Part shown: in pieces, positions 7,671-16,043 of the stretch
Position numbering within the stretch: position 1 is the stretch's first letter
How the letters are laid out: each line of letters starts with the position of its first letter
Assembly: GCF_018986435.1 (NCBI RefSeq)
Contig: NZ_JAHMIN010000036.1
Coordinates: 34,362-68,286 of the forward strand
Length of the DNA stretch: 33,925 nucleotides
Origin: Hahella sp. HN01
GTDB taxonomy: Bacteria > Pseudomonadota > Gammaproteobacteria > Pseudomonadales > Oleiphilaceae
Direction of reading: 5' to 3'
Made by a program: the position numbers and the translations under genes
The notes under the pieces: generated by a model
Seen by the model: only the letters and a program-made list of their open reading frames with translations
Databases searched by the model: none
Told to the model about the DNA's origin: nothing

Positions 7671-8687
7671 TTATTGAGCGACGGCGCTGCGCCATTCCTT
7701 GATCCATGTTTTACGGTTCGCCGCGATGTACTCCGGCGTTAACTCAATGGGCTTGGGCTGAATCAGCGTATCGAAAGCGCTGGGCAGTTTGACCCCCTTG
7801 CGGACCGGCAGCATCCAGTTGGTCACGGGGATGACTTCCTGCGCTTCCTGAGAAATCAGAAATTCAAGGAAGCGATTGGCCAACTCCTTCTTCTCGCTAT
7901 TCGCCGCAATGGCGGCGACTTCCACTTGCATCACATGGCCTTCGCTGAACAGCGCCGCCTTGTATTGCGATTTGTCCTCCGCCACCTGGTGATAGGCGGG
8001 AGACGTGCTGTAGCTGAGTACGTAATCCGCGTCGCCTTCCAGGAACATGCTGTAGGCTTCCCACCAGCCTTTGGTGACGGTGACGGTATGTTGCGCCAAC
8101 TGTTTCCAGGCGTTTTCCGCCTGATCGCCATATGCGCTCTTCATCCACATCATCATGCCCTGTCCCGGCGTGCTGGTGCGCGGGTCCTGATAAATCACCG
8201 AGGCGGATGAGTTCACCAGCTCTTGCAGAGATTGCGCCGGCTGCTTGATTTTCTGGCTGTCGTAGATGAATGAGAAATAGCCGTAATCGAAAGGTACGAA
8301 GTCTTTATCGCTCCATTTCAGCACTGGCGTCAGGGCGTCGAAGGCGACCGAGTGCGGCTGCACCAGACCTTCTTTGCGGGTTTCTTCTATCAGTCCGGTG
8401 TCCAGACCCAGCACCACATCTGCTTTGGCGTTCTTGCCTTCGATGCGCAGCCGGTTAAGAATGCTGACCCCGTCTTCCAGGGCGACGAATTTAAGATCGC
8501 ACTGACAGGCGGCTTCGAAGTTTTTTTCCAGCGCGGGACCAGGTCCCCATTCGCTGATGAAGGAGTCGTAGGTGTAGACCGTCAGCTCTTCCGCCGCGCT
8601 GGCGCTGGTGGCGAAGGTCGCGACAGAAACGGCGATAAGCGTACGGGCGACGCGAGATACGGATGCAGTGTGAAACAGGTTGTACAT
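7671..8687 (-). CDS. thiB: Thiamine-binding periplasmic protein ThiB
   Basis: This 338-residue solute-binding protein has a signal peptide ending near ATSASA (about residue 31). The mature start ELTVYTYDSFISEWGPGPALEKNFEAAC is typical of ThiB/TbpA, followed by VALEDGVSILNRLRIEGKNAKADVVLGLD and the later YLSYSTSPAYH-type pocket segment (here DYVLSYSTSPAYHQVAED). E. coli ThiB uses corresponding Trp/Tyr residues to sandwich the thiamine pyrimidine. The ribosome binding site AGAGGAG lies just upstream of the ATG. It is first gene of thiBPQ, 68 nt downstream of the TPP riboswitch. Confidence 0.95.
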   Translation of the reverse strand: MYNLFHTASVSRVARTLIAVSVATFATSASAAEELTVYTYDSFISEWGPGPALEKNFEAACQCDLKFVALEDGVSILNRLRIEGKNAKADVVLGLDTGLIEETRKEGLVQPHSVAFDALTPVLKWSDKDFVPFDYGYFSFIYDSQKIKQPAQSLQELVNSSASVIYQDPRTSTPGQGMMMWMKSAYGDQAENAWKQLAQHTVTVTKGWWEAYSMFLEGDADYVLSYSTSPAYHQVAEDKSQYKAALFSEGHVMQVEVAAIAANSEKKELANRFLEFLISQEAQEVIPVTNWMLPVRKGVKLPSAFDTLIQPKPIELTPEYIAANRKTWIKEWRSAVAQ

Positions 8688-8755
8688 GGAGGCTCCTCTA
8701 AACAGCGAGGCGCGGAAGCGGCGGCTTGATCCAGAAAGCGATTAGCCGGCCTCAT

Positions 8756-8871
8756 TTCCTACGCCAGCATTAACTGGATCAGGTTCTACGGGTACACTCT
8801 CAGCCTGACTGGCGCGCATTCATGCGCAATGGCGCGTCGAATAAACGCAGTGGAGTCAGGCGCCCCGATGA
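8756..8871 (-). promoter_or_regulatory. TPP riboswitch (THI element) upstream of thiB
   Basis: Read on the minus strand, the element contains the full set of TPP aptamer signatures in order: CGGGGCGCC; a P3 stem GCCTGACT (plus coordinates 8854-8861) pairing with AGTCAGGC (8803-8810); the conserved CTGAGAG (8797-8803); TACCC; GAACCTGATC; and the 3' segment TAATGCTGGCGTAGGAA. P3 is long, extended by roughly 40 nt of variable sequence. TPP binding should lower thiBPQ expression. In the 68 nt before the thiB start, CCTC (plus 8707-8710) can pair with GAGG of the ribosome binding site (plus 8695-8698) across an 8-nt loop. This suggests control at translation initiation rather than termination; no T-run terminator is visible. 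Confidence 0.96.
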
Positions 8872-8994
8872 GACTGCCCGGATTCTAACCAAAAGCGATG
8901 GGACAATCTACGCGGACGCAGGATATTTTGCAGTGAGGAAACTCTGTCTGCGCTGGCGTAATGCGAGTAAACCTTAACAAGGAGTCAAGACAGG

Positions 8995-9555
8995 ATGGCG
9001 TTTACAAAGATGGAAACCGAGCGTTTAACGCTGCGGGTGGTGAGTCCGGAAGACGGTCCGGCGCTAAACCAGACAATCATAGAATCTCTGGATCAGCTAC
9101 AACCCTGGCTGGACTGGATGACGCCGCCGCCGAGCGTAGAGGAGACCGCCCGCTGGTGTCGGCAGGCATACGCTCGCTATCTGCTGGAGGAAGAAGTGAA
9201 CCTGATGCTGCTGCGCAAGGAAGATGGCGCGTTGGCGGGAGTGTGTGGTTTGCGTAAGGCCAACGCCGCTTTGCGTCATCATGAGGTGGGCTATTGGGGC
9301 TCGGCGCGCCTGCAAGGCGCCGGTTATATGACGGAGGGCGTAAAGGCGTTGGCGGAGTACGCGTTGCTTGAGCTGGCCGCCAGCCGGGTTTATCTGACCA
9401 CGGACGAACGCAATCTCAGCAGTCGCAAACTGGCGGAGCGCGCAGGATTTCAGCTTGAAGGCGTGTTGCGCAATGAGCGCATGGATAACCAGGGACAGTT
9501 TCGTAACACCTGCGTGTACGCGAGAATTGCGGCGGGAAACTGGACTACCCATTAA
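8995..9555 (+). CDS. RimJ/RimL-type GNAT acetyltransferase
   Basis: This 186-residue protein has the RimJ/RimL/SpeG-like layout: ETERLTLRVVSPEDGPALNQ at the start, W-rich LQPWLDWMTPPPSVEET, then VGYWGSARLQGAGYMTEGVKALAEYAL (about 98-124) as acetyl-CoA motif A with the Q-G-x-G-[YF]-[MA] loop. The late VYLTTDERNLSSRKLAERAGFQLEGVLRNE (about 133-162) is motif B. Members acetylate ribosomal protein N-termini or small amines such as amino-sugars; the substrate here is not predictable. The AAGGAG site lies about 11 nt before the ATG. The phosphotransferase gene follows 63 nt downstream on the same strand. Confidence 0.9.
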   Translation: MAFTKMETERLTLRVVSPEDGPALNQTIIESLDQLQPWLDWMTPPPSVEETARWCRQAYARYLLEEEVNLMLLRKEDGALAGVCGLRKANAALRHHEVGYWGSARLQGAGYMTEGVKALAEYALLELAASRVYLTTDERNLSSRKLAERAGFQLEGVLRNERMDNQGQFRNTCVYARIAAGNWTTH

Positions 9556-9618
9556 CCTGTCGCCCCCATTAACTGTCACAGCCATAAACTTTTCACACCC
9601 TTAAATAATGAGCATGGC

Positions 9619-10449
9619 ATGAGCGATATCCTACAGTCAGAAGAACCCACACAACGCCCGTTTGTTGCGGAGCGGCTGCGGGCGGCTGACGCCTTTCTGG
9701 GGACGGGGATGGACTGGCGACTCATGCTGGCGTCAGGTCACAGCAATATGTTGTTTCGAGCGCAGGGTCCGCAAGGCGATTTGGTGCTGCGTATCAACGC
9801 CAGCTCGTTACGCGCCTTTGGCGTTGACCGGCGACTTGAGGCGGATGTGCTGCGACTGATCCAGGGCGCTCGCTGGGCGCCGCGAGTGCTCTGTAACGCG
9901 TGGCGGGAAGGTTGGCTGTTGATGACGCATCATGGCGCCAGCCTGACCGAAGCCGGTGATCAGGACGTCGCCTCGCAACAGACCGTCGAGCAGTTACTGG
10001 CGTTCGTCGCAGATCTGCAGCGCGTCACGGAAGGGCCCGCATTTGATTACCAGGCTTTGATGGCGCTCTATCGACGTCGTCTTCAGGAGCGCGCCGCTGT
10101 GGCCGCGCATCAGGCTTGTCTGCAGCAACTGGAAGATGCGTTTTCCGCTATTCCCAACGACGCAATGGCGCTGACCCACCATGATCTGCACTCAGGCAAT
10201 CTGTGTCTGGATCAAGGACAGCTGATCGTGCTGGACTGGGAATATGCCGGCTTGGGCTGGCCCTGGCTGGACATGGCCTCGCTCCTGCAACACCACGATC
10301 TTGAAGCGGATGATTTATACGCCTTGCCCGTTTGCGCCAACTTGAGCGCAACAGAAATCCAACAGCGACTGCATCTTGCCGCGCATATCAATCAACTCCT
10401 GGAACAACTTTGGTTTGCAGTGAGAGAAGAGCAAACCGGCCAGGCTTAG
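9619..10449 (+). CDS. Aminoglycoside/choline-kinase-fold phosphotransferase, possible thiamine kinase
   Basis: This 276-residue APH-fold kinase has an N-lobe with ASGHSNMLFRA (phosphate loop, 38-48) and LVLRIN (nucleotide lysine replaced by Arg58). The catalytic loop is HHDLHSGN (Asp189, Asn194) and the metal site is LDWEYAGLGWPWLDMASLL (Asp206). The LIDWEYAG-type metal motif and length resemble E. coli ThiK (thiamine kinase, 274 residues) and choline/ethanolamine kinases. Lying close to thiBPQ, thiamine phosphorylation is a reasonable but untested guess. The gene is not under the riboswitch, since it is on the other strand. A sugar, choline or antibiotic substrate remains possible. Confidence 0.72.
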   Translation: MSDILQSEEPTQRPFVAERLRAADAFLGTGMDWRLMLASGHSNMLFRAQGPQGDLVLRINASSLRAFGVDRRLEADVLRLIQGARWAPRVLCNAWREGWLLMTHHGASLTEAGDQDVASQQTVEQLLAFVADLQRVTEGPAFDYQALMALYRRRLQERAAVAAHQACLQQLEDAFSAIPNDAMALTHHDLHSGNLCLDQGQLIVLDWEYAGLGWPWLDMASLLQHHDLEADDLYALPVCANLSATEIQQRLHLAAHINQLLEQLWFAVREEQTGQA

Positions 10450-10530
10450 ACGTTACCTTGACCCACAGACGTGAGCATGCCCAAATCAGAGGCGTGTTCA
10501 AAAACAAGTATTTCAGGGAGCGAGGGTAAG

Positions 10531-10803
10531 GTGAAAATTGAAGAGATAGTGAAAGACTTTGAAGAGTACAGGTGCGACAAAACCAGCGCCGCTCTGGATA
10601 TTGCCGAGCTGATAATTCTTGAAAAGCGCCCTGAAAAAATAAGTACGCTTCCTGTTGAGATAAAAGAAGAAATTAATACTTTGATTCGGGTTTATGAAAG
10701 TGAGGGCGCTGTGAAAATAGTGACAAGCTCAGGTTTAGAGCATGATTTTACCGAGCTGGCCAAAGGACTCTGTCACGTCATCAAGCGCTATTCCAAGAGT
10801 TAG
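10531..10803 (+). CDS. Small hypothetical protein, A/T-rich gene
   Basis: From the GTG at 10531 this encodes about 90 residues, mostly predicted helical and acidic (KIEEIVKDFEEYRCDKTSAAL..., EKRPEKISTLPVEIKEEINTL). It ends with a Lys/Arg-rich helix. I do not recognise a family. The GTG is preferred because AGGG and GGGAG precede it; in-frame GTG 10471 or ATG 10477 would add up to 20 low-complexity residues with no good ribosome binding site. The gene is visibly richer in A and T and in AAA/GAA/ATA codons than its neighbours, hinting at recent acquisition. It is convergent with the histidine kinase gene. Confidence 0.55.
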   Translation: MKIEEIVKDFEEYRCDKTSAALDIAELIILEKRPEKISTLPVEIKEEINTLIRVYESEGAVKIVTSSGLEHDFTELAKGLCHVIKRYSKS

Positions 10804-10872
10804 CGCTTAGGGAGGCTGATCTGTCTCTAGTTGGGCTTAATATGTTCATGTCGCAGATATTTTAAGTCAGTT

Positions 10873-12822
10873 CTAATAAGTTATAGACGCATCACGAGTT
10901 CCAGTGTCGGCTTCTTTCTCTTCTTCTTTTTGTTCTACATCGCGCTCTTCTGTGGCGGGCGCATGTAGCGGTAGTTCTATTTTGACGACGCAGCCGTGTC
11001 CGACGGCGCTGGAGATGTTGATGGTTCCGCCCAATACGTTGGTGACCAGTTGATGCGTTAGGTGCAGTCCCAGGCCGGTGCCGCCCTGGTTGCGTTTGGT
11101 GGTGAAGAAGGGGTCGAAGACTTTGGGCAGGATTTCCGGGGGGATGCCGGCGCCGTTGTCGCGGACTTCTATTTCCGCAATCTGATCATCGCGGCGCTGA
11201 GCGGTTAGCCAGACTCTGCCCTGCGGCGTATCTTGAAAGGCATGTTTCATGGCGTTGTTGACCAGATTTTCCAGCACTTGGCTTAAGGCTCCGGGGTAAC
11301 TGTCCAGCTCCAGCCCGGCGTCGATGTCCGTCACCAGTTGGTGCTCTCTTTTGTGAATGCGCAGCCAGGTGGTCAGCAGCATGTCCTCAATCAGTCCTTT
11401 CAGCGAGAATACCCTGCGTTCGGCTCCGGCGCGGTCCGTGGCGAGCTGTTTAAAGCTATGCACCAGTTGCGCCGAGCGATTGAGGTTGCTGAGGATGATG
11501 GCGGAGCCTTGTTCGAAGCGGGTGAAGTAGTCGTTCATATCGGAGCGGCGCAGACCGCGTGCGAAGGCTTCTTTTAATTCTTCCGCCTGTCGTTGCATGG
11601 AGGACAGCGTTACCAGCGAGGCTCCGATGGGGGTATTCAGTTCATGGGCCACACCGGCCACCATCATTCCCAGGGATGACAGCTTTTCCGCCCGCACCAG
11701 CTCGTCCTGAGTTTGCATCAAATTATCCAGTGACTCTTTCAGCAGTGTGTTGGAATGCTCCAGCTCGCCGCTGCGTGCGCTAAGCTGTGTATTAAGCGAG
11801 TCTCTTAAGGCGTCGGCTCTGGTGATGCGGATGGCGACCAAAAACAGAATCACCCAAAGCCCGATGATCACCCCCAGTGTGGTCGCAAGCGCCTCCCGCT
11901 GCAGCGCAGAGACGGCGGCTGGGTCCACATTCACCACCAGTTTCCAGTATTGATCATCCTTATTCAGGTTCGAAGTGGGTGAGAACGTGGTGAACAGCCA
12001 GAGTCCATCGTCATCCGTGAAGGTACCGTAGTTTGCCTTGGCGATGCGTTCCCAGCCTTCAGGATGGCGAACGCCAAAGCGCGATTCGGTGCGCTTGAAC
12101 ATAAATCCCCATTCTTCTTTGGGATTATCGCTCAACAGCCAGTAGCCATCGGAGTTCAGCAAGTGCAGGCGCAGGCTGGCGGGCAAGTGTAGGTTGCGCA
12201 GAGCCTGCAGCATCAGATTGGCTTTGTAGTTCAGCACCACCAGACCGTTATGCTCGCCTTGATCATTGTGAATGGGCGTCACTACGCGTATCACGGGGTT
12301 ATGGGGAATCTGGATGGAGCCGTGTTCGACATTAAGGTCCAGCGGAGAAAAGTAAATTTCATCCGACTTCAAGGCCATGCCGGAGGTGAAGTAGTAGCGC
12401 TGGCTTTTTTTCTGCAACTGTTCGTCAGGAATGCGTATTGCTTGAGCGCCGAACATTTCCACGCGCACTAATTCACTGCCGTCTGGGCCTAGCCAGCGAA
12501 CTTGGTCGTAGATGCCGGATGCCTCGGAAAAGTCCTGCAACAAGTGTTCAGCGCGTTGTTTGTTTTCCGGCGTAGCGTTGCGAATCGCTTTATTGTGCGC
12601 AATAAAACGAATATCCGTAGCCAGATCGCCGAAGTTTCTGGCCATGGTCTCGTAGGCGGAGCTGAGCGAACCGGAGGCGCTTTCCTGCAGGGGAGACAGC
12701 TTATTATCCAGCAGGTAGTCGTACAGAAAGAATGAAAGCGCCAGTAGCAGCATGCTCCAGGGCGCAATCAAATTCAGCAGGCGTTTGCGGATGTGGTATA
12801 GAGAAGGCTCCTGAATAGTCAT
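10873..12822 (-). CDS. Membrane sensor histidine kinase with extracytoplasmic Cache-like sensor
   Basis: This protein has 649 residues from ATG 12822. TM1 is at about 19-37 and a periplasmic sensor region of about 275 residues follows (LGPDGSELVRVE, VIRVVTPIHNDQGEHNGLVVLNY, LLNSDGYWLL are typical of double-Cache folds). TM2 is at about 313-332, then a coiled-coil linker, and HisKA with the H-box VAGVAHELNTPIG (His393). HATPase_c has N-box ENLVNNAMKHAF, DNGAGIPPEI and FFTTKRNQGGTGLGL. The HELNTP box belongs to the HPK4-like group. The tail is an acidic Glu/Lys stretch. The gene starts 7 nt after the EAL regulator's stop, so that protein is the likely phosphotransfer partner. A start at 12864 would overlap the regulator gene and adds sequence not expected before TM1. 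Confidence 0.9.
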   Translation of the reverse strand: MTIQEPSLYHIRKRLLNLIAPWSMLLLALSFFLYDYLLDNKLSPLQESASGSLSSAYETMARNFGDLATDIRFIAHNKAIRNATPENKQRAEHLLQDFSEASGIYDQVRWLGPDGSELVRVEMFGAQAIRIPDEQLQKKSQRYYFTSGMALKSDEIYFSPLDLNVEHGSIQIPHNPVIRVVTPIHNDQGEHNGLVVLNYKANLMLQALRNLHLPASLRLHLLNSDGYWLLSDNPKEEWGFMFKRTESRFGVRHPEGWERIAKANYGTFTDDDGLWLFTTFSPTSNLNKDDQYWKLVVNVDPAAVSALQREALATTLGVIIGLWVILFLVAIRITRADALRDSLNTQLSARSGELEHSNTLLKESLDNLMQTQDELVRAEKLSSLGMMVAGVAHELNTPIGASLVTLSSMQRQAEELKEAFARGLRRSDMNDYFTRFEQGSAIILSNLNRSAQLVHSFKQLATDRAGAERRVFSLKGLIEDMLLTTWLRIHKREHQLVTDIDAGLELDSYPGALSQVLENLVNNAMKHAFQDTPQGRVWLTAQRRDDQIAEIEVRDNGAGIPPEILPKVFDPFFTTKRNQGGTGLGLHLTHQLVTNVLGGTINISSAVGHGCVVKIELPLHAPATEERDVEQKEEEKEADTGTRDASITY

Positions 12823-12829
12823 GGGGGCG

Positions 12830-15061
12830 TCAGCGTCGTTGAGCCAGCCATTGCAGCAGGTCATCCACCTCCATTGGGCGGGCGTAGAGATAACCCTGCA
12901 CGCTCCTGCAGCCGTTGTCGAGCAGCCATTGCGCCTGCTCCTTGGTTTCCACTCCCTCGGCGATAATGTCGAGATTGAAGCTTTCTCCCAATTGAATAAT
13001 CGTTTTTGCGATCGCGGCGGCGCCTTGATCGGTGGTGACTTTATCGATGAACGATTTATCGATCTTCAATCTGTCCACCGCAAGGCGACTCAGGTAGGCC
13101 AGGGAAGAGAACCCCGTGCCGAAGTCGTCAATGGCGACGGCGACGCCAATCTCCCGCAGGCGCTCCAGCTTATCCCGCACCAGTGAGAAGTTATGCATGA
13201 CCGTGGACTCGGTGATTTCGACCTCGATCTGCTGGGGTCTGATTCCCACCGCCTCAGCGCTGCGTATGAGCGTGTCCACCATATCGTCCTGTTCGAACTG
13301 GATAACGGAATAGTTCACGCCGATGCGGATATCGCGATAGCCGGCGTCCTGCAAGCGGTGGCAGGCGGCGCAGCCCTGGGTGAGAATCTGTTGCCCCAGG
13401 GGCAGTATCAGGCCGGTGGTTTCCGCCAGAGAAATAAATTGATCCGGCCGGATGTGCGTGCCGTCTTCCATGCGCCAGCGCGCCAGGACTTCCACACCGG
13501 TGACCTGCTTGGTCTCCAGATCCACTTGCGGCTGCAGGACGGCGTAGATGCTTTGTTTGGTCAGGGCGTCCTGGAGCGCCTGTAACAAGTGAAAGCGACT
13601 TGCGGCGGCGGCTTCGGTCTCCGGATCGTAAGTGGTGTGCTGGCGGATGCCGCGCTTTTTCGCCTGCTTCAGAGCGATGCCGGCGCGGGTGATGACTTCC
13701 GGCGGCGAACTGTCAGGATGGTTGAGCGGATAGATCACCGAGCTGATATTGAGCAGTTTTAAGCTCTTCTCAGAGGCGGACAGGCCATTGAACAAACCGT
13801 CCAGCTTGTCGACGGACACCTCGTTGACGCCTCCCAGCACGGCGAACAGGTCGTCTTTGACCCGGGAAACCTGAACGGTTCCGTTGAAGGCGTCTTTGAG
13901 CCGGCTGGACACTAGTTTCAAAACCGAGTCGCCGTATCGGGCGCCCAATGCTGTGTTGATGCTGGCGAAGCCGTCTATATCCACCAGCATCAGCTGATAC
14001 TGGTTTCTATCCGTGCGAGAAAGTATCTGACTTAGCCTGCGCAGCAATGCATTACGGTTGGGAATGCGCAGAGTATCGTCTTCGTAGGCCAGGCGCTCCA
14101 ACCGGTTGAACAAGGAAACGTTTTGCAAGCCATTGGAGATGTTCAGGCTGAATACACGAATCAGCTCCTGTTCGGTGGAGTCGAGTGGATGGCCCGTCTC
14201 AATGTAGGCGGCGTAATCGGCGGCGCCGATAGGGTCGAGAAAGAACAGGCAAGTGAATTCTTTCTCATGGATGGACTTGCGGGACTGCAGGCACTGGTTC
14301 AGATGCTCCCGCACCTTGGGCGCTTCAAACTCCATCAAGGTTTTGCCGACGCAGTTGGAATATATTCCACCGGCGCCAATGATATAGCTCTCGCGACTTT
14401 CCGGCTGGGAGGTCGTATACGCTTTGGCGCACACCAGCCCGTCAGGAGGCAGTCCCAGAAGTTTGGCCAGCTCCGCCAGCATGCGCGCGGAGAACTCCTG
14501 CAGGTTTTTGGCGGAGTAAACGGAGTCGCTGGACTCGGCGATCAACTGTAATCCCCGCTTCGCCCGCGCGATTTCCCGAATCTGAATGTAAGAGCGGGCG
14601 CAGCCGGTCATTACCGTTTGCAGACGGGTGTCGGTCAGCTCGGACTTAGTCCAGTAATCATTGATGTCGTATTCCTTCATGACGTCCAGCATGGGCGCCA
14701 TGCCGGGCTGTCCGGTCAGCAGCACCAGACGTATTTCCGCATTGCCGAGCACTTCCCGGATGGCGCGCACGAGGCGGAGGCCCGCGTCGTCGGTCTCCAT
14801 CACCACATCCACCAGAGCAATGGCGATGTCAGCGTGTTCTGAGAGTAGTTTGGAGGCTTCTGCGTAACTGTAGGCGCGAAGTATCTGAAGGGGGCGGTCC
14901 AGGACTTTCAGACCGGCGAGTGCGAACTCCGTGGAGCGCTGGTAGTTGAAATCGTCATCGACGGTGAGCACTTTCCAGGCTTCTCGCGTGATGTGCTCGG
15001 GCGTCTCCGGCTCATCCTGCGCGAAGCTGATTACATCGTCATCCATCGGCGTGGTTTCCAT
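12830..15061 (-). CDS. Response regulator with REC, DUF3369, degenerate GGDEF and EAL domains (c-di-GMP phosphodiesterase)
   Basis: This 743-residue protein has a receiver domain at about 30-155 (Asp35/36, phosphoacceptor Asp85 in ALVDVVMET, Thr116, Lys139). A DUF3369/GAF-like region lies at about 165-315 and a GGDEF-like domain at about 325-480, whose signature is VKDDL instead of GGDEF. An EAL domain spans about 490-735. The EAL catalytic set looks complete: E524-V-L, Asn583, Glu615 or Glu618 in EVEITES, Asp645-Asp646 in DDFGTG, Lys666, Glu702 in AEGVE and Gln722. It should degrade c-di-GMP, while the GGDEF domain is probably only regulatory. It is cytosolic and co-transcribed with the histidine kinase downstream. 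GGAAGGA precedes the ATG, and a sigma-70-like promoter lies at 15183-15211. Confidence 0.93.
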   Translation of the reverse strand: METTPMDDDVISFAQDEPETPEHITREAWKVLTVDDDFNYQRSTEFALAGLKVLDRPLQILRAYSYAEASKLLSEHADIAIALVDVVMETDDAGLRLVRAIREVLGNAEIRLVLLTGQPGMAPMLDVMKEYDINDYWTKSELTDTRLQTVMTGCARSYIQIREIARAKRGLQLIAESSDSVYSAKNLQEFSARMLAELAKLLGLPPDGLVCAKAYTTSQPESRESYIIGAGGIYSNCVGKTLMEFEAPKVREHLNQCLQSRKSIHEKEFTCLFFLDPIGAADYAAYIETGHPLDSTEQELIRVFSLNISNGLQNVSLFNRLERLAYEDDTLRIPNRNALLRRLSQILSRTDRNQYQLMLVDIDGFASINTALGARYGDSVLKLVSSRLKDAFNGTVQVSRVKDDLFAVLGGVNEVSVDKLDGLFNGLSASEKSLKLLNISSVIYPLNHPDSSPPEVITRAGIALKQAKKRGIRQHTTYDPETEAAAASRFHLLQALQDALTKQSIYAVLQPQVDLETKQVTGVEVLARWRMEDGTHIRPDQFISLAETTGLILPLGQQILTQGCAACHRLQDAGYRDIRIGVNYSVIQFEQDDMVDTLIRSAEAVGIRPQQIEVEITESTVMHNFSLVRDKLERLREIGVAVAIDDFGTGFSSLAYLSRLAVDRLKIDKSFIDKVTTDQGAAAIAKTIIQLGESFNLDIIAEGVETKEQAQWLLDNGCRSVQGYLYARPMEVDDLLQWLAQRR

Positions 15062-15182
15062 AATATCCTTCCGTTCTAAGAACCCCTGTCAACTGGTTCC
15101 GACCTTGTCAACGTTTTGGCTGGAAGGCGCGTCATTCAAGGGATGCGCGCGAGGGACAGCCTTGAAAAAAGCGGTTATTTTG

Positions 15183-15211
15183 AAGATAGAAGCGCGGAGA
15201 GTCACTGTCAA
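15183..15211 (-). promoter_or_regulatory. Sigma-70-like promoter for the EAL regulator-kinase operon
   Basis: On the minus strand TTGACA (15211-15206) is followed after exactly 17 nt by TATCTT (15188-15183). That is a perfect -35 and a four-of-six -10, about 120 nt upstream of the ATG at 15061. On the plus strand an isolated TATAAT (15232-15237) may serve the GST gene, but no matching -35 was found. Confidence 0.6.
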
Positions 15212-15272
15212 TAAAGGATGTGACAGAGTCTTATAATTTAATCCGCGCGCCTTATATTCAAACTATTTGCCG

Positions 15273-15293
15273 CGTATTCTAAATACGGTTTTT
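15273..15293 (+). terminator. Terminator-like hairpin in the leader of the GST gene
   Basis: CGTATT / AATACG forms a 6-bp stem with a 3-nt loop (15273-15287), followed by five T (15289-15293), 20 nt before the GST start codon. It could act as a weak attenuator. The stem is A/T-rich and short, so this is a low-confidence call. Confidence 0.25.
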
Positions 15294-15313
15294 CTATCTT
15301 GGTGGATTAACGC

Positions 15314-16039
15314 ATGATCATTCTTTATCAGTTCCCTATTTCCCATTTCTGTGAAAAAGCGCGATGGGCGCTCGACTATAAAGGGCTGGAATATAAGGTG
15401 AAAAACCTGATGCCCGGGGCGCACATCAAAGCCATCAAAAAGCTGGCGGATAAGTCCACGGTGCCGGTCATTGAGCATGATGGAAAAATTGTGCAGGGCT
15501 CAGCGGAAATCATTAACTATCTTGATGGCCTGTCCTCGGACAGACCTTTGACGCCGGTGGAGCCGGGAGCAAGGTCCGCCGCTCTGGAGTGGGAAAAGTA
15601 TCTGGATAGAGAGATTGGCGTTTCCATCCGCTGCTATTGCTACCACTATTTATTGACGCGTCCGGATCAGGTGGTTCCCATGCTGGCGCACCACGGGCCC
15701 TGGTACGGCAAGTGGCTGCTGCGTCTAGGCTTTGGCAAGTTAAGCAAAATTATGCGCAAGCACATGCTAATTAATGATGAAACGGCGGCGGATGCATTAA
15801 ACCGCATCCGGGCGGCGCTGGCCCGTATCAATGAGCGCGTGGGGACCGACGGTTATCTGGTGGGGGATTATTTCACCCGGGCGGATCTGACCGCGGCCTC
15901 ATTGCTGACGCCGTTTCTGCAGCCGGAATCCTTTGATATTCCATGGCCGCAAGACCCGCCGCCGGCATTGGCGCAGACCGTCAAAGAGCTGGAGCCGCAG
16001 CTGGAATGGGCGCGGCGGATCTACGCCCGTTATCGTTAA
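15314..16039 (+). CDS. Glutathione S-transferase family protein
   Basis: This 241-residue protein begins with a thioredoxin-fold GST N-domain. IILYQFPISHFCEKARWALDYKGLEY (2-27) carries the S-x-F-C-E-K active-site region (Ser10/Cys13). TVPVIEHDGKIVQGSAEIINYLD (49-71) contains the cis-Pro and the glutathione gamma-Glu-binding G-S-A-E. A helical C-domain follows, with the N-capping LVGDYFTRADLTAASLLTPFL (about 181-201). The protein is cytosolic and its substrate unknown. Family members conjugate glutathione to electrophiles or reduce peroxides. The start is supported by GGTGG upstream. The stop is 4 nt from the stop of the convergent SRPBCC gene. Confidence 0.92.
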   Translation: MIILYQFPISHFCEKARWALDYKGLEYKVKNLMPGAHIKAIKKLADKSTVPVIEHDGKIVQGSAEIINYLDGLSSDRPLTPVEPGARSAALEWEKYLDREIGVSIRCYCYHYLLTRPDQVVPMLAHHGPWYGKWLLRLGFGKLSKIMRKHMLINDETAADALNRIRAALARINERVGTDGYLVGDYFTRADLTAASLLTPFLQPESFDIPWPQDPPPALAQTVKELEPQLEWARRIYARYR

Positions 16040-16043
16040 AGCA

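Noticed and set aside
12823-12864. Upstream start for the histidine kinase within the EAL gene
   Set aside because: It adds 14 residues in overlap with the EAL coding region, while ATG 12822 gives a normal N-terminus before TM1.
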